The notes: generated by a model not told the origin, from the sequence alone. A DNA stretch of 64,000 nucleotides from Rhodoferax sp. U11-2br (GCF_018619435.1 NZ_JAHFZF010000001.1:1-64000); one strand, 5' to 3'; shown: positions 43,704-53,607, counted from the stretch's first letter. Program-made: numbers and translations.

Positions 43704-44540
43704 TTGACTGAGTTAGATCCTTCTTGCGACCACACGCTGCCAAGGCGCCCCATCGGCGTCTTTGACAGCGGTGTGGGTGGTTTGAGTGTGCTACGTGCCT
43801 TGCGGACCGAGTTGCCACACGAAGACTTTGTCTACCTGGCCGACAGCGGTTTTGCGCCCTACGGCGAGCGTGACGAGGCCTTTGTGGTCGAGCGCGCACG
43901 CCGTATCACCCACCATCTGCTGCACACCGAACAAGCGCCCATCCAGGCCTTGGTGATTGCCTGCAACACCGCCACTGCGGCGGCGATCCACCTGCTGCGC
44001 CAGGAGCTGCCCGGCCTGCCCATCGTGGGTGTTGAGCCCGCCCTGAAGCCCGCAGTGGCCAGCAGCCGCACCAAACGCATCGGCGTGATGGCGACCCGTG
44101 GCACGCTGGCCAGCGCCAAGTTCAAGGCCCTGCTGGCCAGGCTGGAGGGGCAAGCCGAGTTTGTCTGCCAGCCCTGCGACGGCCTGGCGGATGCGATTGA
44201 ACATGCGGACACTTCAAAAATAGTAGCTCTGTGCTCAATCTACACAAGGGCTATCGGCCAATTTGGCTTCAAAGAGGGCGAGGTAGACACCTTGGTGCTG
44301 GGCTGCACCCATTACCCCTTTGCCAGTGCCACACTGCGTGAGGTGTTGCCTGCGGGTGTGCAATTGATCGACAACGGTGCACCGGTGGCGCGCCAGACCC
44401 GCCGCGTGTTGCCCGACCCGGCCAGTGGCCAACACAGCGGCCAGATCAGGCTACTTAGCACCGGCGACCCGGCCCTGTTGGCCCAGGCCGCAGAGCGCTG
44501 GTTGGAGCTGCAAGCACCGGTGCAAGCCTTGCCGGGATAA
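43704..44540 (+). CDS. murI: Glutamate racemase
   Basis: A 278-residue cofactor-independent racemase that supplies D-glutamate for peptidoglycan. The two catalytic cysteines are in VIACNTATAAAIH and LGCTHYPFA, and the N-terminal IGVFDSGVGGLSVLRAL is canonical. The only usable start is TTG at 43704, 12 bp after fumA, since no ATG or GTG precedes the family N-terminus. A copy of the dispersed repeat (44209-44256) adds an in-frame TSKIVALCSIYTRA segment. Confidence 0.93.
   Translation: MTELDPSCDHTLPRRPIGVFDSGVGGLSVLRALRTELPHEDFVYLADSGFAPYGERDEAFVVERARRITHHLLHTEQAPIQALVIACNTATAAAIHLLRQELPGLPIVGVEPALKPAVASSRTKRIGVMATRGTLASAKFKALLARLEGQAEFVCQPCDGLADAIEHADTSKIVALCSIYTRAIGQFGFKEGEVDTLVLGCTHYPFASATLREVLPAGVQLIDNGAPVARQTRRVLPDPASGQHSGQIRLLSTGDPALLAQAAERWLELQAPVQALPG
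44209..44256 (+). repeat. Dispersed palindromic repeat copy inside murI
   Basis: Reads TTCAAAAATAGTAGCTCTG, a spacer and ACACAAGGGCTATCGGCC. The left A-rich AATA-TAGCT block and the right AAGGGCTAT-GGCC block agree with the family; the left palindrome arm is lost. The frame stays open. Confidence 0.55.
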
Positions 44541-44553
44541 CGGCTGAGCAAAT

Positions 44554-44579
44554 CCCCGCTGAGAGCGGGGCCAGCGGGG
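44554..44579 (+). other. Hairpin with two alternative right arms between murI and dapC
   Basis: CCCCGCT (44554-44560) can pair with AGCGGGG at 44564-44570 or with a second AGCGGGG at 44573-44579. It lies in the 76-bp gap before dapC. No leader peptide or T-tract was found, so an attenuator role is not supported beyond the fold. Confidence 0.35.
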
Positions 44580-44616
44580 TCACACGGCCCAGCGCCTTCC
44601 GGGATAATCCCCGGCC

Positions 44617-45840
44617 ATGAACCCACTGTTGCCCCTGCTCCAACCCTACCCTTTCGAGCGCCTGCGCCAGCTGTTTGCCGGTGTCACGCCCAACCCCGCT
44701 TACACACCGATCAGCCTGGGCATTGGTGAACCCAAACACGCCACGCCCCCCTTTATCCAGCAGTCGCTGTGTGAGGCGATCAACCGCACCCCCAGCGGTC
44801 TGGCCGCTTACCCGGCCACAGCCGGTGAACCCGCGCTGCGCCAGGCCTTTGCCGACTGGATCCAAAAACGTTATGGCCTGAGCGTCAACCCGTTCACCCA
44901 AACATTACCCGTCAACGGCTCGCGCGAGGCGCTGTTTTCACTGACCCAAACCATCATCAACCCGGGTGACAGCGCGGTCAGTGGTGTGAAGCCCATCGTG
45001 GTCTGCCCCAATCCGTTTTACCAAATCTACGAAGGGGCAGCGCTGCTGGCAGGCGCCGAGCCGTACTACGTGGCGAGTGACCCAGCGCGCAACTTTGCGC
45101 CCGATTGGGACAGCGTGCCCGAAGCCGTATGGGCGCGCACCCAGCTGCTGTTTGTCTGCTCGCCCGGCAACCCGACCGGTGCGGTGATGCCCTTGTCTGA
45201 GTGGCAGAAGCTGTTGGACCTGAGCGAGCGTTTTGGTTTTGTGATTGCCAGCGACGAGTGTTACAGCGAGATTTACTTCCGCGACGAGCCACCGCTGGGT
45301 GGGCTGCAAGCCGCCGCGCAATTGGGCCGCAGCGATTTCAAGAACCTGATTTCACTGACCAGCCTGTCCAAACGCAGCAATGTGCCGGGCCTGCGCAGCG
45401 GTTTTGTCGCAGGTGACGCGGCCATCATCAGCGCCTTTTTGCTCTACCGCACCTACCACGGCTGCGCCATGAGCCCGGTGGTGCAAACGGCCAGCATCGC
45501 CGCCTGGGCGGATGAAACCCATGTGGTGGCCAACCGCACGCTGTACAGAGCCAAGTTTGCCGAGGTGACGCCGCTGCTGGCCGAGGTGATGGATGTCGCT
45601 CTGCCCGATGCCGGCTTTTACCTGTGGGCCAAGGTGGCTGGCGATGAGTTGGCTTTCACCCGCGACCTGTACGCAAATTACAATGTGACCGTGTTGCCGG
45701 GTTCGTTCCTGGCGCGCGAAGCGCAGGGCAGCAACCCCGGCGCTGGTCGTATCCGCATGGCACTGGTCGCCGACAGCGCCGAATGTGTGCAAGCCGCTCA
45801 CCGTATCCGGGACTTTGTCAAACAGCGGTCTGCCGCTTGA
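44617..45840 (+). CDS. dapC: Succinyldiaminopimelate transaminase DapC
   Basis: A 407-residue PLP-dependent class I/II aminotransferase. The PLP Lys lies in SLTSLSKRSNVPGLRSGF, the Asp in ASDECYSEIYF and the substrate loop in FVCSPGNPTGAVM. In betaproteobacteria this family member next to dapD converts N-succinyl-2-amino-6-ketopimelate to N-succinyl-LL-diaminopimelate in lysine and peptidoglycan synthesis. The order dapC-dapD-(pilU)-dapE supports this over other aminotransferases. Confidence 0.94.
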   Translation: MNPLLPLLQPYPFERLRQLFAGVTPNPAYTPISLGIGEPKHATPPFIQQSLCEAINRTPSGLAAYPATAGEPALRQAFADWIQKRYGLSVNPFTQTLPVNGSREALFSLTQTIINPGDSAVSGVKPIVVCPNPFYQIYEGAALLAGAEPYYVASDPARNFAPDWDSVPEAVWARTQLLFVCSPGNPTGAVMPLSEWQKLLDLSERFGFVIASDECYSEIYFRDEPPLGGLQAAAQLGRSDFKNLISLTSLSKRSNVPGLRSGFVAGDAAIISAFLLYRTYHGCAMSPVVQTASIAAWADETHVVANRTLYRAKFAEVTPLLAEVMDVALPDAGFYLWAKVAGDELAFTRDLYANYNVTVLPGSFLAREAQGSNPGAGRIRMALVADSAECVQAAHRIRDFVKQRSAA

Positions 45841-45875
45841 CCCACCCTTTTTTCCTCTGACTCACCACACCTACC

Positions 45876-46700
45876 ATGACACAACAATTGCAAACCCTTT
45901 TGGACGCCGCCTGGGAAGACCGAGCCAACCTGTCTGCTGCCAGTGCCCCCAAAGAAGTGACCGATGCCGTCGAACACGTCATCAACCAGCTCAACAACGG
46001 CCAGCTGCGTGTGGCCAGCCGTGACGGTGTGGGCCAGTGGACCACCCACCAGTGGATCAAAAAGGCGGTGCTGCTGAGCTTCCGTCTGCGTGACAACGAG
46101 TTGATGAAAGCCGGTGACCTGAGCTTTTACGACAAGGTGCAAACCAAGTTCTCGGACCTGGACGAAGCCGGCATCAAGGCCACCGGCGTGCGCGTGGTGC
46201 CCCCCGCCGTGGCGCGCCGTGGCAGCTACCTGGCCAAGGGTGTGATCCTGATGCCCTCGTTTGTGAACATCGGAGCCTATGTGGACGAAGGCACCATGGT
46301 TGACACCTGGGCTGCGGTGGGCTCTTGCGCCCAGATCGGCAAAAACGTGCATTTGAGCGGTGGCGTCGGTATTGGCGGTGTGCTGGAACCCATGCAAGCC
46401 AACCCAACCATCATCGAAGACAACTGCTTCATCGGCGCCCGCTCCGAAATCGTCGAAGGTGTCATCGTCGAAGAAAACTCGGTGATCTCCATGGGTGTCT
46501 ACATCGGCCAAAGCACCCCGATTTATGACCGTGCCACCGGCACCGTGACTTATGGCCGTATTCCGGCCGGCTCGGTCGTGATCTCCGGCAACCTGCCCAA
46601 GGACGGCGGCAAGTACAGCCTGTACGCGGCCATCATCGTCAAGCGTGTTGATGCCCAAACCCGGGCCAAGACCAGCCTGAACGACCTGCTGCGCGACTGA
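45876..46700 (+). CDS. dapD: 2,3,4,5-tetrahydropyridine-2,6-dicarboxylate N-succinyltransferase
   Basis: A 274-residue left-handed beta-helix acyltransferase that adds succinyl from succinyl-CoA to tetrahydrodipicolinate. The hexapeptide-repeat region (about 110-225) includes [18 protein letters not shown] and [19 protein letters not shown]. It forms trimers in the cytoplasm. It starts 35 bp after dapC and is clearly in the same operon. Confidence 0.97.
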   Translation: MTQQLQTLLDAAWEDRANLSAASAPKEVTDAVEHVINQLNNGQLRVASRDGVGQWTTHQWIKKAVLLSFRLRDNELMKAGDLSFYDKVQTKFSDLDEAGIKATGVRVVPPAVARRGSYLAKGVILMPSFVNIGAYVDEGTMVDTWAAVGSCAQIGKNVHLSGGVGIGGVLEPMQANPTIIEDNCFIGARSEIVEGVIVEENSVISMGVYIGQSTPIYDRATGTVTYGRIPAGSVVISGNLPKDGGKYSLYAAIIVKRVDAQTRAKTSLNDLLRD

Positions 46701-46752
46701 TCCCCCACCCTGCAGCGCGCGCCCTCCTCCACCCACCCAAAGGCACACCCAC

Positions 46753-47928
46753 ATGGCCAGCACCGACAGCCCCAACGAGGGCACCATGCGCCGTTTGTTG
46801 CGGCTGATGTCCGAGAAGCGTGCCTCGGACATCTACCTGTCGGCGCACTCACCGGCGCTGATCCGCATCAACGGTGTGTGTGTGCCGATCAACAGCCAGC
46901 TGCTGCCGCCCGATGCGCCGCTGAGCCTGCTGTGCGAGATTCTTCCTGAGCAGCAGATCCAGGAGCTCAAAGCCAACAACGAGCTCAATGTGGGCTGGTC
47001 GATGACGGGGGTCGGGCGCTTTCGTGTCAGCGCCTTGCGCCAGCGTGGCTCGTTTGCGGTGGTGATCCGTTTTATCGTCAACGAGGTGCCACCGATGTCG
47101 ACACTGTCGCTGCCGGCGGTGCTGGCCGATCTGATGCTGCAAAAACGCGGCTTGATCCTGATGGTGGGAGCCACCGGCTCGGGCAAAAGCACCACGCTGG
47201 CCTCGATGATCGACCACCGCAACGCCAATTTGTCGGGGCACATCCTGACCATTGAAGACCCGATTGAGTTTTTGTTCAAGAACAAACGCTCGGTGGTGAA
47301 TCAGCGCGAGATCGGCACCGACACCGAGTCCTTGCAGATAGCGCTGAAAAACGCGCTGCGCCAGGCACCTGACGTGATCATGATCGGCGAAATCCGCGAC
47401 CAAGACACCATGACGGCGGCCATCACCTACGCCCAGACCGGCCACCTGTGCCTGGCCACCTTGCACGCCAACAACAGCTACCAGGCGCTCAACCGGATCT
47501 TGAGCTTCTTCCCGGTGGAAGTGCGGCCCACCATGCTGGGAGATCTGGCCGCCTCGCTGCGGGCCATCGTCTCGCAGCGGCTGCTGCAAACCGTGGCCAG
47601 CACCCGCACACCGGCGGTGGAGATCATGCTCAACACCCGACTGGTGAGTGAAATGATCGAAAAAGGCAACTTCTCGGGCATCGTCGAGGCCATGGAAAAG
47701 TCCCTGGCCGAAGGCAGCCAGACCTTTGAGCAAGACATTGCCCGCCTCATCATGGCCGGCATCGTCGAGCGCAAGGAAGGCCTGGCCAATTCCGACTCCC
47801 CCACCAACCTGATGTGGCGCCTGCAGAACGACTTCACCAGCCAGGCCAACTCATTGGCCAAGGCCAATGAGCCCGACCCGGACGACCGGGCCACCTTCAC
47901 CGAAATCACCCTGGACATGAGCCAGTAG
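46753..47928 (+). CDS. pilU: PilT/PilU-family type IV pilus retraction ATPase, PilU-like
   Basis: A 391-residue hexameric secretion ATPase. Seen: Walker [10 protein letters not shown], Asp box in [11 protein letters not shown], Walker B in [13 protein letters not shown] and the His box in [13 protein letters not shown]. The ASDIYLSA start and the longer C-terminal region of about 45 residues beyond the core match PilU better than PilT (about 345 residues). PilU helps PilT retract type IV pili, giving twitching motility. It lies between dapD and dapE, 52 bp after dapD and 13 bp before dapE, with no other pilus gene in the window. Confidence 0.9.
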   Translation: MASTDSPNEGTMRRLLRLMSEKRASDIYLSAHSPALIRINGVCVPINSQLLPPDAPLSLLCEILPEQQIQELKANNELNVGWSMTGVGRFRVSALRQRGSFAVVIRFIVNEVPPMSTLSLPAVLADLMLQKRGLILMVGATGSGKSTTLASMIDHRNANLSGHILTIEDPIEFLFKNKRSVVNQREIGTDTESLQIALKNALRQAPDVIMIGEIRDQDTMTAAITYAQTGHLCLATLHANNSYQALNRILSFFPVEVRPTMLGDLAASLRAIVSQRLLQTVASTRTPAVEIMLNTRLVSEMIEKGNFSGIVEAMEKSLAEGSQTFEQDIARLIMAGIVERKEGLANSDSPTNLMWRLQNDFTSQANSLAKANEPDPDDRATFTEITLDMSQ

Positions 47929-47941
47929 CCAGCCCGCGCCC

Positions 47942-49105
47942 ATGACCGCCACACTCGACCTGGCCCAGCAACTGATTGCCTGCCCTTCTGAAACACCTCT
48001 TGACGCGGGTTGCCTGCCCCTGATCGGCCAGCGCCTGGCCGCCCTGGGTTTTGTGCTGGAAACCCTGCATTGCGGCCCCAAAGACCAGAGCGTCACCAAT
48101 TTATGGGCGAAACGGCCCTCAGCCCTTATAAAACAAGGGGGTACAGCTAGCAAGTTGATAGTTTTTGCAGGCCACACCGATGTGGTGCCCAGCGGCCCGC
48201 TGACCAGTTGGCACAGCCCACCCTTCACGCCCAGCGTGCGCGACGGCAAGCTCTATGGGCGTGGCGCGGCCGACATGAAGACCTCGCTCGCGGCCTTTGT
48301 GGTGGCCACCGAAGAGTTCCTCCACGCCCACCCGGACACCCCGCTGGCGATTGGCTTTTTGCTCACCAGCGACGAGGAAGGCCCGGCGCTTGACGGCACG
48401 GTGCGCGTGGTGAACCTGCTGCGTGAACGCGGCGAGCGGCTGGACTACTGCATTGTGGGTGAACCGACCTCGGTGCAACGCACCGGCGACATGATCAAGA
48501 ACGGTCGGCGTGGCTCACTCAGTGGCAGGCTCACCGTCAAAGGGGTGCAAGGCCACATCGCCTACCCGCATCTGGCCAACAACCCGATCCACCAACTGGC
48601 GCCCGCGTTGGCCGAGCTGGTGGCCACCGAGTGGGACGCGGGCAATGCCTTCTTTCCACCCACCACCTGGCAGGTCAGCAACATCCATGGCGGCACCGGC
48701 GCGGGCAATGTGATTCCGGGCACGGTGGTGGTGGATTTCAACTTCCGTTTCAGCACCGAATCAACACCAGAATCCTTGCAAACACGGCTGCAAGACGTGC
48801 TGACCCGGCATGGGCTGGACGTTGACCTGGTCTGGACCCTGAGTGGTCTGCCGTTTTTGACCCCACCCGGCACCCTGGTCGACGCGGTGGTGGCCGCCGT
48901 CCAGGCCGAGACCGGCCTGACACCCGAACTTTCCACCAGCGGTGGCACCAGCGACGGGCGCTTCATCGCCAGCATCTGCCCGCAGGTGATTGAGTTGGGC
49001 CCACCCAATGCCAGCATCCACAAACTCAACGAACACATTGCCCTGGCCGACATTGAGCCTTTAAAAAACATCTACCGCCGCGTGCTGGATAACCTGAGTA
49101 CCTGA
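47942..49105 (+). CDS. dapE: Succinyl-diaminopimelate desuccinylase
   Basis: A 387-residue M20-family zinc hydrolase that removes succinate from N-succinyl-LL-diaminopimelate. Metal ligands and catalytic residues are in [26 protein letters not shown] and [13 protein letters not shown]. It is slightly longer than the usual 375 residues because a dispersed repeat copy (48099-48170) codes for a [15 protein letters not shown] insert just before the first metal-binding motif. It is coupled in the dap cluster, 13 bp after pilU. Confidence 0.96.
   Translation: MTATLDLAQQLIACPSETPLDAGCLPLIGQRLAALGFVLETLHCGPKDQSVTNLWAKRPSALIKQGGTASKLIVFAGHTDVVPSGPLTSWHSPPFTPSVRDGKLYGRGAADMKTSLAAFVVATEEFLHAHPDTPLAIGFLLTSDEEGPALDGTVRVVNLLRERGERLDYCIVGEPTSVQRTGDMIKNGRRGSLSGRLTVKGVQGHIAYPHLANNPIHQLAPALAELVATEWDAGNAFFPPTTWQVSNIHGGTGAGNVIPGTVVVDFNFRFSTESTPESLQTRLQDVLTRHGLDVDLVWTLSGLPFLTPPGTLVDAVVAAVQAETGLTPELSTSGGTSDGRFIASICPQVIELGPPNASIHKLNEHIALADIEPLKNIYRRVLDNLST
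48099..48170 (-). repeat. Dispersed palindromic repeat copy inside dapE
   Basis: On the minus strand it reads TAGCTGTACC, CCCTTGTTTTATAAGGGCT, GAGGGCCGTTTCG. Both palindrome arms are preserved and the frame of dapE stays open. It accounts for residues about 55-70 of DapE, a stretch that is shorter in typical members. Confidence 0.75.
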
Positions 49106-49111
49106 TTGCCC

Positions 49112-50548
49112 ATGCCCTCGTCTCCCTCCTCCTCCCTGACCCTGCTGCAATGCGTCCAGCAGGCAGAACAACAGCTGATCCAGGCCGGTGTCGCTTTTGG
49201 TCATGGCACGACCAATGCCTTTGACGAGGCCGCCTGGCTGGTGTTGTGGCGCCTGGGCCTGCCGCTGGACACCTCGCTCGACCCCGACGATGAATCATCA
49301 AAATTCGCTTTAACCCCCGAAGAGAAAGGGCTGATAGCTACATTAATTGAAGCACGCATCGACACCCGCCAACCCGCCGCCTACCTGACCAAAGAGGCCT
49401 GGTTGCAGGGTGTGGCTTTTTATGTGGATGAGCGCGTCATCGTGCCACGTTCACTGATTGCCGAAGTGCTGATGGAGGGCAACCTGGACTACTGGCTCAG
49501 CGCCGAGACCCACCGCGTGCTCGATTTGTGCACCGGCAACGGCAGCCTGGCGGTGATCGCCGCCATGGTCTACCCGGATGTCAAAGTACAGGCCTCCGAC
49601 ATCAGCCAGGATGCGCTCGATGTGGCTCGTATCAACATCGATCGCCACGGCCTGCATGATCGGATTGCGCTGCGTCAGGGCGACGGCATTCCCAAAACCG
49701 GCAGCCACTACGACCTGATCCTGTGCAACCCGCCTTACGTGAACGCCCAAAGCATGGCAGAGTTACCGCCTGAGTTCAAGGCCGAACCGGCGCTGGCGCT
49801 GGATGGCAACACGGCGGGCGGCAGCGATGGCATGGACTTCATCCGCCAGCTGTTGTCGGATGCGCCTGCACAGATGTCACCCGAAGCCGTTTTGGTGCTC
49901 GAGATTGGCCATGAACGCCCCCACTTCGAGGCTGCTTTTCCCGAGCTGGAAGTGATCTGGATGGAGACCAGCGCGGGCGAAGACCAGGTGCTGCTGATGA
50001 CACGCGAAGCCCTGTTGGACTACCAAGCGCAGGCCAAGCAGACCACCTCCCAGCTCTTTACTTTGCGCAGCGTCACCACTGCGGAAGACTACGCGCTGTT
50101 TGGCCAACTGCTGAAGGAGTACGCGGACAAGGATCTGGCCGACGCCGCCAACAGCAGCATCTGGAAAGATCTGGAGGCCTTGCCTGAGCGTTATGGCCCG
50201 CCCCACGGTGCCGCCTTGCTGGCCTACGCCGGTGACACACTGGCTGGTTGTGGCGCCCTCACCAGCACCCAACACACCGGCGTGGCCGAGGTCAAACGCA
50301 TTTATGTGCGCGAGGCTTTTCGCCGCCAGGGCCTAGCCCGCACCCTCACGCAACAATTGATGGCGCAAGCGCAAGACCTGGGCTACCACACCGCAGCCAT
50401 CAGCACCTGGCCTGAGAACACCCAGGCCCTGGCGCTGTACCAACAACTGGGCTTTGAGCCCATTGCCCCGTTCAAAGTCCATCCCTACGCACAACTGGTT
50501 TTTCTGGGCGTGCCGCTCAGCCCGGCCACACCCAAGCTCCCTACATGA
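49112..50548 (+). CDS. prmB: Ribosomal protein L3 glutamine methyltransferase PrmB fused to a GNAT domain
   Basis: A 478-residue fusion. Residues about 1-305 are PrmB, which methylates Gln of 50S protein L3: DLCTGNGSLAVIAAM is SAM motif I and ILCNPPYVNAQSM the NPPY catalytic motif. After a short Gln/Thr-rich linker, residues about 315-470 form a GNAT acetyltransferase with acetyl-CoA-binding VREAFRRQGLARTLTQQL and a LALYQQLGFEPI end. No stop or internal ribosome site splits them. The ATG at 49112 is 6 bp after dapE; a TTG lies two codons upstream. A dispersed repeat copy adds an in-frame segment near residue 70. Confidence 0.9.
   Translation: MPSSPSSSLTLLQCVQQAEQQLIQAGVAFGHGTTNAFDEAAWLVLWRLGLPLDTSLDPDDESSKFALTPEEKGLIATLIEARIDTRQPAAYLTKEAWLQGVAFYVDERVIVPRSLIAEVLMEGNLDYWLSAETHRVLDLCTGNGSLAVIAAMVYPDVKVQASDISQDALDVARINIDRHGLHDRIALRQGDGIPKTGSHYDLILCNPPYVNAQSMAELPPEFKAEPALALDGNTAGGSDGMDFIRQLLSDAPAQMSPEAVLVLEIGHERPHFEAAFPELEVIWMETSAGEDQVLLMTREALLDYQAQAKQTTSQLFTLRSVTTAEDYALFGQLLKEYADKDLADAANSSIWKDLEALPERYGPPHGAALLAYAGDTLAGCGALTSTQHTGVAEVKRIYVREAFRRQGLARTLTQQLMAQAQDLGYHTAAISTWPENTQALALYQQLGFEPIAPFKVHPYAQLVFLGVPLSPATPKLPT
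49290..49352 (-). repeat. Dispersed palindromic repeat copy inside prmB
   Basis: On the minus strand it reads AATGTAGCTATC, AGCCCTTTCTCTTCGGGGGTT and an A/T-rich tail ending TTTTGATGATT. The left half is nearly identical to the clean copy at 20613-20654. It is in frame and codes for an SSKFALTPEEKGLIATLIE stretch. Confidence 0.65.
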
Positions 50549-52506
50549 TCACCCTCAAAAATGTCACCCTGCGCCGCAGCGCCAAAGTCCTGCTCGAAGG
50601 CGCCTCCGTCACCCTGAACCCCGGCGAAAAAGTGGGCCTGGTCGGGCGAAACGGCGCGGGCAAATCCTCGCTGTTTGCCTTGTTCAACGGCAGCCTGCAC
50701 GAAGATGTGGGTGAGTACTACATCCCGACCCAGTGGCGCATGGGCCAGGTGGCCCAGGACATGCCTGAAACGGAGCAATCCGCCACCGACTTTGTGGTCG
50801 ACGGCGACACCGCCCTGCTGGCGGCGCAACAGGAAGTCACCGCGTCTGAAGCCACCGAAGACTACGACCGCATGGCCCACGCCTACATGGCCTTGCAGGA
50901 TGCTGGCGCCCATGACGCACCGGCACGCGCGCAGGCGCTGATCCTGGGCCTGGGTTTCAAAACTACCGAACTCACCAACCCGGTCAACAGCTTCTCAGGC
51001 GGCTGGCGCATGCGCCTGCAACTCGCCCGTGCGCTGATGTGCCCGAGCGACCTGCTGCTGCTGGACGAACCGACCAACCACTTGGACTTGGATGCCTTGG
51101 TCTGGTTGGAGGCCTGGTTGCAGCGTTACCAGGGCACGATGATTGTCATCAGCCATGACCGCGAATTCCTGGATGCGGTCACAAACGTCACCCTGCACAT
51201 CGACGCGGGCAAACTGGTGCGTTACGGCGGCAACTACAGCAAGTTTGAGGACATGCGCGCCGAAAAGATGGAGTTACAACAAGCGGCGTTTGCCAAACAG
51301 CAGGACAAAATCGCCCACCTCAAGAAGTTCATTGACCGCTTCAAGGCCAAGGCCAGCAAGGCCAAACAGGCGCAAAGCCGGGTCAAGGCGCTGGACCGCA
51401 TGGAAAAGATTGCGCCGCTGTTGTCCGAGGCCGACTTCACCTTCGAGTTCAAGGAACCGGCGAACCTGCCCAACCCGATGTTGTCGATGACCGGTGTGAG
51501 TTTTGGTTACCCCGCACCGGACGACGCGCCTGAAGGCACGCCCCCCACCGTGATCGTCCATAACGTCAGCAAGTCGGTGCTGGCAGGCCAGCGCATTGGC
51601 ATCCTGGGCGCCAACGGCCAGGGCAAATCGACCCTGGTGAAAACCATCGCGCGTGATTTACAAGCCATCGGTGGTGAGATCACCGAGGGCAAGGGCCTGA
51701 ACATCGGCTACTTTGCCCAGCAGGAGTTGGATGTGTTGCGCCCCACCGACACGCCGCTGGAGCACATGATCCGCCTGGTCAAAGACATGACGGCGGCTGG
51801 CAAGATCGCCGGTCAACAAACACGTGAGCAGGACTTGCGCAGTTTCCTGGGCACCTTCAACTTCAGCGGCGACATGGTCAAACAGGCCGTGGGCAGCATG
51901 AGCGGCGGCGAAAAAGCCCGGCTGGTGCTGTGCATGATGGTCTGGCAGCGGCCCAACCTGCTGCTGATGGACGAGCCCACCAACCACCTGGACCTCGCCA
52001 CCCGCGAGGCGCTGGCGATGGCGCTCAACGAGTTTGAGGGCACGCTGATGCTGGTCAGCCATGACCGGGCGCTGCTGCGCTCAGTCTGTGACGAGTTCTG
52101 GATGGTGTCACGCGGCGGTGTGGAACCGTTTGACGGTGACCTGGACGACTACCAGAAATACCTGCTCGATGAAGCCAAACGCCAGCGTGAAGCCATCAAG
52201 GAAGCCAGCAGCGCCGCCGCCAAGGCCGAGCGCAAAGCCCAGGCCGAAGCTGCTGCGGCGGCGACCAAAGCCAAATCCAAACCCGCACCCACCGGCTCAC
52301 TGAAGCGCAAGTTGCAGGACATTGAGGCGCGCATGGCGGTGCTCAATACCGAAGGCGCGGCGTTGGAAGGCCACTTGAGCCAGTCACCGCCACCGTCCGA
52401 CTTTGCCAACCTGGGTAAACGCCTGAAAGCTGTGAACGAAGAGCTGCAGGGCCTGGAAGAACAGTGGCTGGAGGTATCGCAGCAAATAGAATCAGCCACA
52501 TCCTGA
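50545..52506 (+). CDS. ABC-F family ATPase, YheS-like
   Basis: A 653-residue soluble protein with two ABC ATPase domains and no membrane part. Walker A motifs are GRNGAGKSS and GANGQGKST, the signature sequences NSFSGGWRMRL and GSMSGGEKARL, and both Walker B sites read LLLDEPTNHLDL or LLMDEPTNHLDL. The arm/linker between domains (KKFIDRFKAKASKAKQAQSRVK) and the long C-terminal coiled coil of about 100 residues resemble E. coli YheS. ABC-F proteins bind the ribosomal E site and relieve stalled translation. Its ATG overlaps the prmB stop (ATGA), placing two ribosome-linked genes together. Confidence 0.93.
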   Translation: MITLKNVTLRRSAKVLLEGASVTLNPGEKVGLVGRNGAGKSSLFALFNGSLHEDVGEYYIPTQWRMGQVAQDMPETEQSATDFVVDGDTALLAAQQEVTASEATEDYDRMAHAYMALQDAGAHDAPARAQALILGLGFKTTELTNPVNSFSGGWRMRLQLARALMCPSDLLLLDEPTNHLDLDALVWLEAWLQRYQGTMIVISHDREFLDAVTNVTLHIDAGKLVRYGGNYSKFEDMRAEKMELQQAAFAKQQDKIAHLKKFIDRFKAKASKAKQAQSRVKALDRMEKIAPLLSEADFTFEFKEPANLPNPMLSMTGVSFGYPAPDDAPEGTPPTVIVHNVSKSVLAGQRIGILGANGQGKSTLVKTIARDLQAIGGEITEGKGLNIGYFAQQELDVLRPTDTPLEHMIRLVKDMTAAGKIAGQQTREQDLRSFLGTFNFSGDMVKQAVGSMSGGEKARLVLCMMVWQRPNLLLMDEPTNHLDLATREALAMALNEFEGTLMLVSHDRALLRSVCDEFWMVSRGGVEPFDGDLDDYQKYLLDEAKRQREAIKEASSAAAKAERKAQAEAAAAATKAKSKPAPTGSLKRKLQDIEARMAVLNTEGAALEGHLSQSPPPSDFANLGKRLKAVNEELQGLEEQWLEVSQQIESATS

Positions 52507-52536
52507 GTCCGGGCTCGCTTTCACGGGGAAAACAAC

Positions 52537-53592
52537 ATGATTTTGGTCACTGGCGGCGCTGGTTTTATCGGCGCCAACTTCGTCCTCGATTGGCTGGCCC
52601 ACAGCAACGAGCCCGTCCTCACCCTCGACAAACTCACCTACGCTGGCAATGTGGAAAACCTGCACAGCCTGCAAGGTGACGCCCGCCACACCCTGGTGCA
52701 AGGCGACATCGGTGACCGGGCCCTGGTAACCCAGTTGCTGGCCCAGCACCAGCCGCGCGCGGTCATCAACTTTGCGGCTGAGAGCCATGTGGACCGCAGC
52801 ATCCACGGCCCCGGCGACTTCATCCAGACCAACATCGTTGGCACCTTCAACCTGCTCGAAGCCGTGCGCGGCTACTGGTCTGGCTTGCCTGCCGAGCAAA
52901 AGGCAGCCTTCCGCTTCCTGCATGTGTCCACCGACGAAGTTTATGGCTCCTTGGCCAAAGATGATCCGGCCTTTACCGAGTCCAGCCACATCGAGCCCAA
53001 CAGCCCATATTCCGCCAGCAAGGCTGCCAGCGACCACCTGGTGCGCGCCTGGCACCACACCTACGGCCTGCCGGTGCTCACCACCAACTGTTCCAACAAC
53101 TACGGCCCCTACCACTTCCCCGAGAAACTCATCCCGCTGCTGATCGTCAACTCTTTGGCAGGCAAACCGCTACCGGTGTACGGTGACGGCCAGCAGATCC
53201 GCGACTGGTTATATGTCAAAGACCACTGCAGCGCGATCCGCCGTGTCTTGGAAGCGGGCCGCCTGGGTGAAACCTACAACGTTGGCGGCTGGAACGAAAA
53301 GGCCAACCTGGACATCGTGCACACCGTCTGCGCTCTGCTTGATGAATTACGCCCGCGCGCCGACGGCCAAGCCTACAAAAATCAGATCACCTATGTGACC
53401 GACCGCCCCGGCCATGACCGCCGTTACGCCATCGATGCACGCAAGCTCGAATCTGAACTGGGCTGGAAACCGGCTGAAACGTTTGAGACCGGTATCCGCA
53501 AAACCGTGTTGTGGTACCTGGACAACCCGGAGTGGGTGACACACGTGCAAAGTGGTGCTTACCGCGACTGGGTGCAAAAACAATACGCCTGA
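52537..53592 (+). CDS. rfbB: dTDP-glucose 4,6-dehydratase
   Basis: A 351-residue NAD-dependent short-chain-type enzyme that makes dTDP-4-keto-6-deoxyglucose. The N-terminal [17 protein letters not shown] binds NAD, and the catalytic STDEVYG with the [15 protein letters not shown] (Tyr-x3-Lys) motif is present. It is the second step of dTDP-L-rhamnose synthesis and the first gene of an rfbBDAC operon that supplies rhamnose for O-antigen or exopolysaccharide. GGGGA precedes the ATG. Confidence 0.97.
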   Translation: MILVTGGAGFIGANFVLDWLAHSNEPVLTLDKLTYAGNVENLHSLQGDARHTLVQGDIGDRALVTQLLAQHQPRAVINFAAESHVDRSIHGPGDFIQTNIVGTFNLLEAVRGYWSGLPAEQKAAFRFLHVSTDEVYGSLAKDDPAFTESSHIEPNSPYSASKAASDHLVRAWHHTYGLPVLTTNCSNNYGPYHFPEKLIPLLIVNSLAGKPLPVYGDGQQIRDWLYVKDHCSAIRRVLEAGRLGETYNVGGWNEKANLDIVHTVCALLDELRPRADGQAYKNQITYVTDRPGHDRRYAIDARKLESELGWKPAETFETGIRKTVLWYLDNPEWVTHVQSGAYRDWVQKQYA

Positions 53593-53607
53593 CAGAAGCT
53601 CCCCCTC

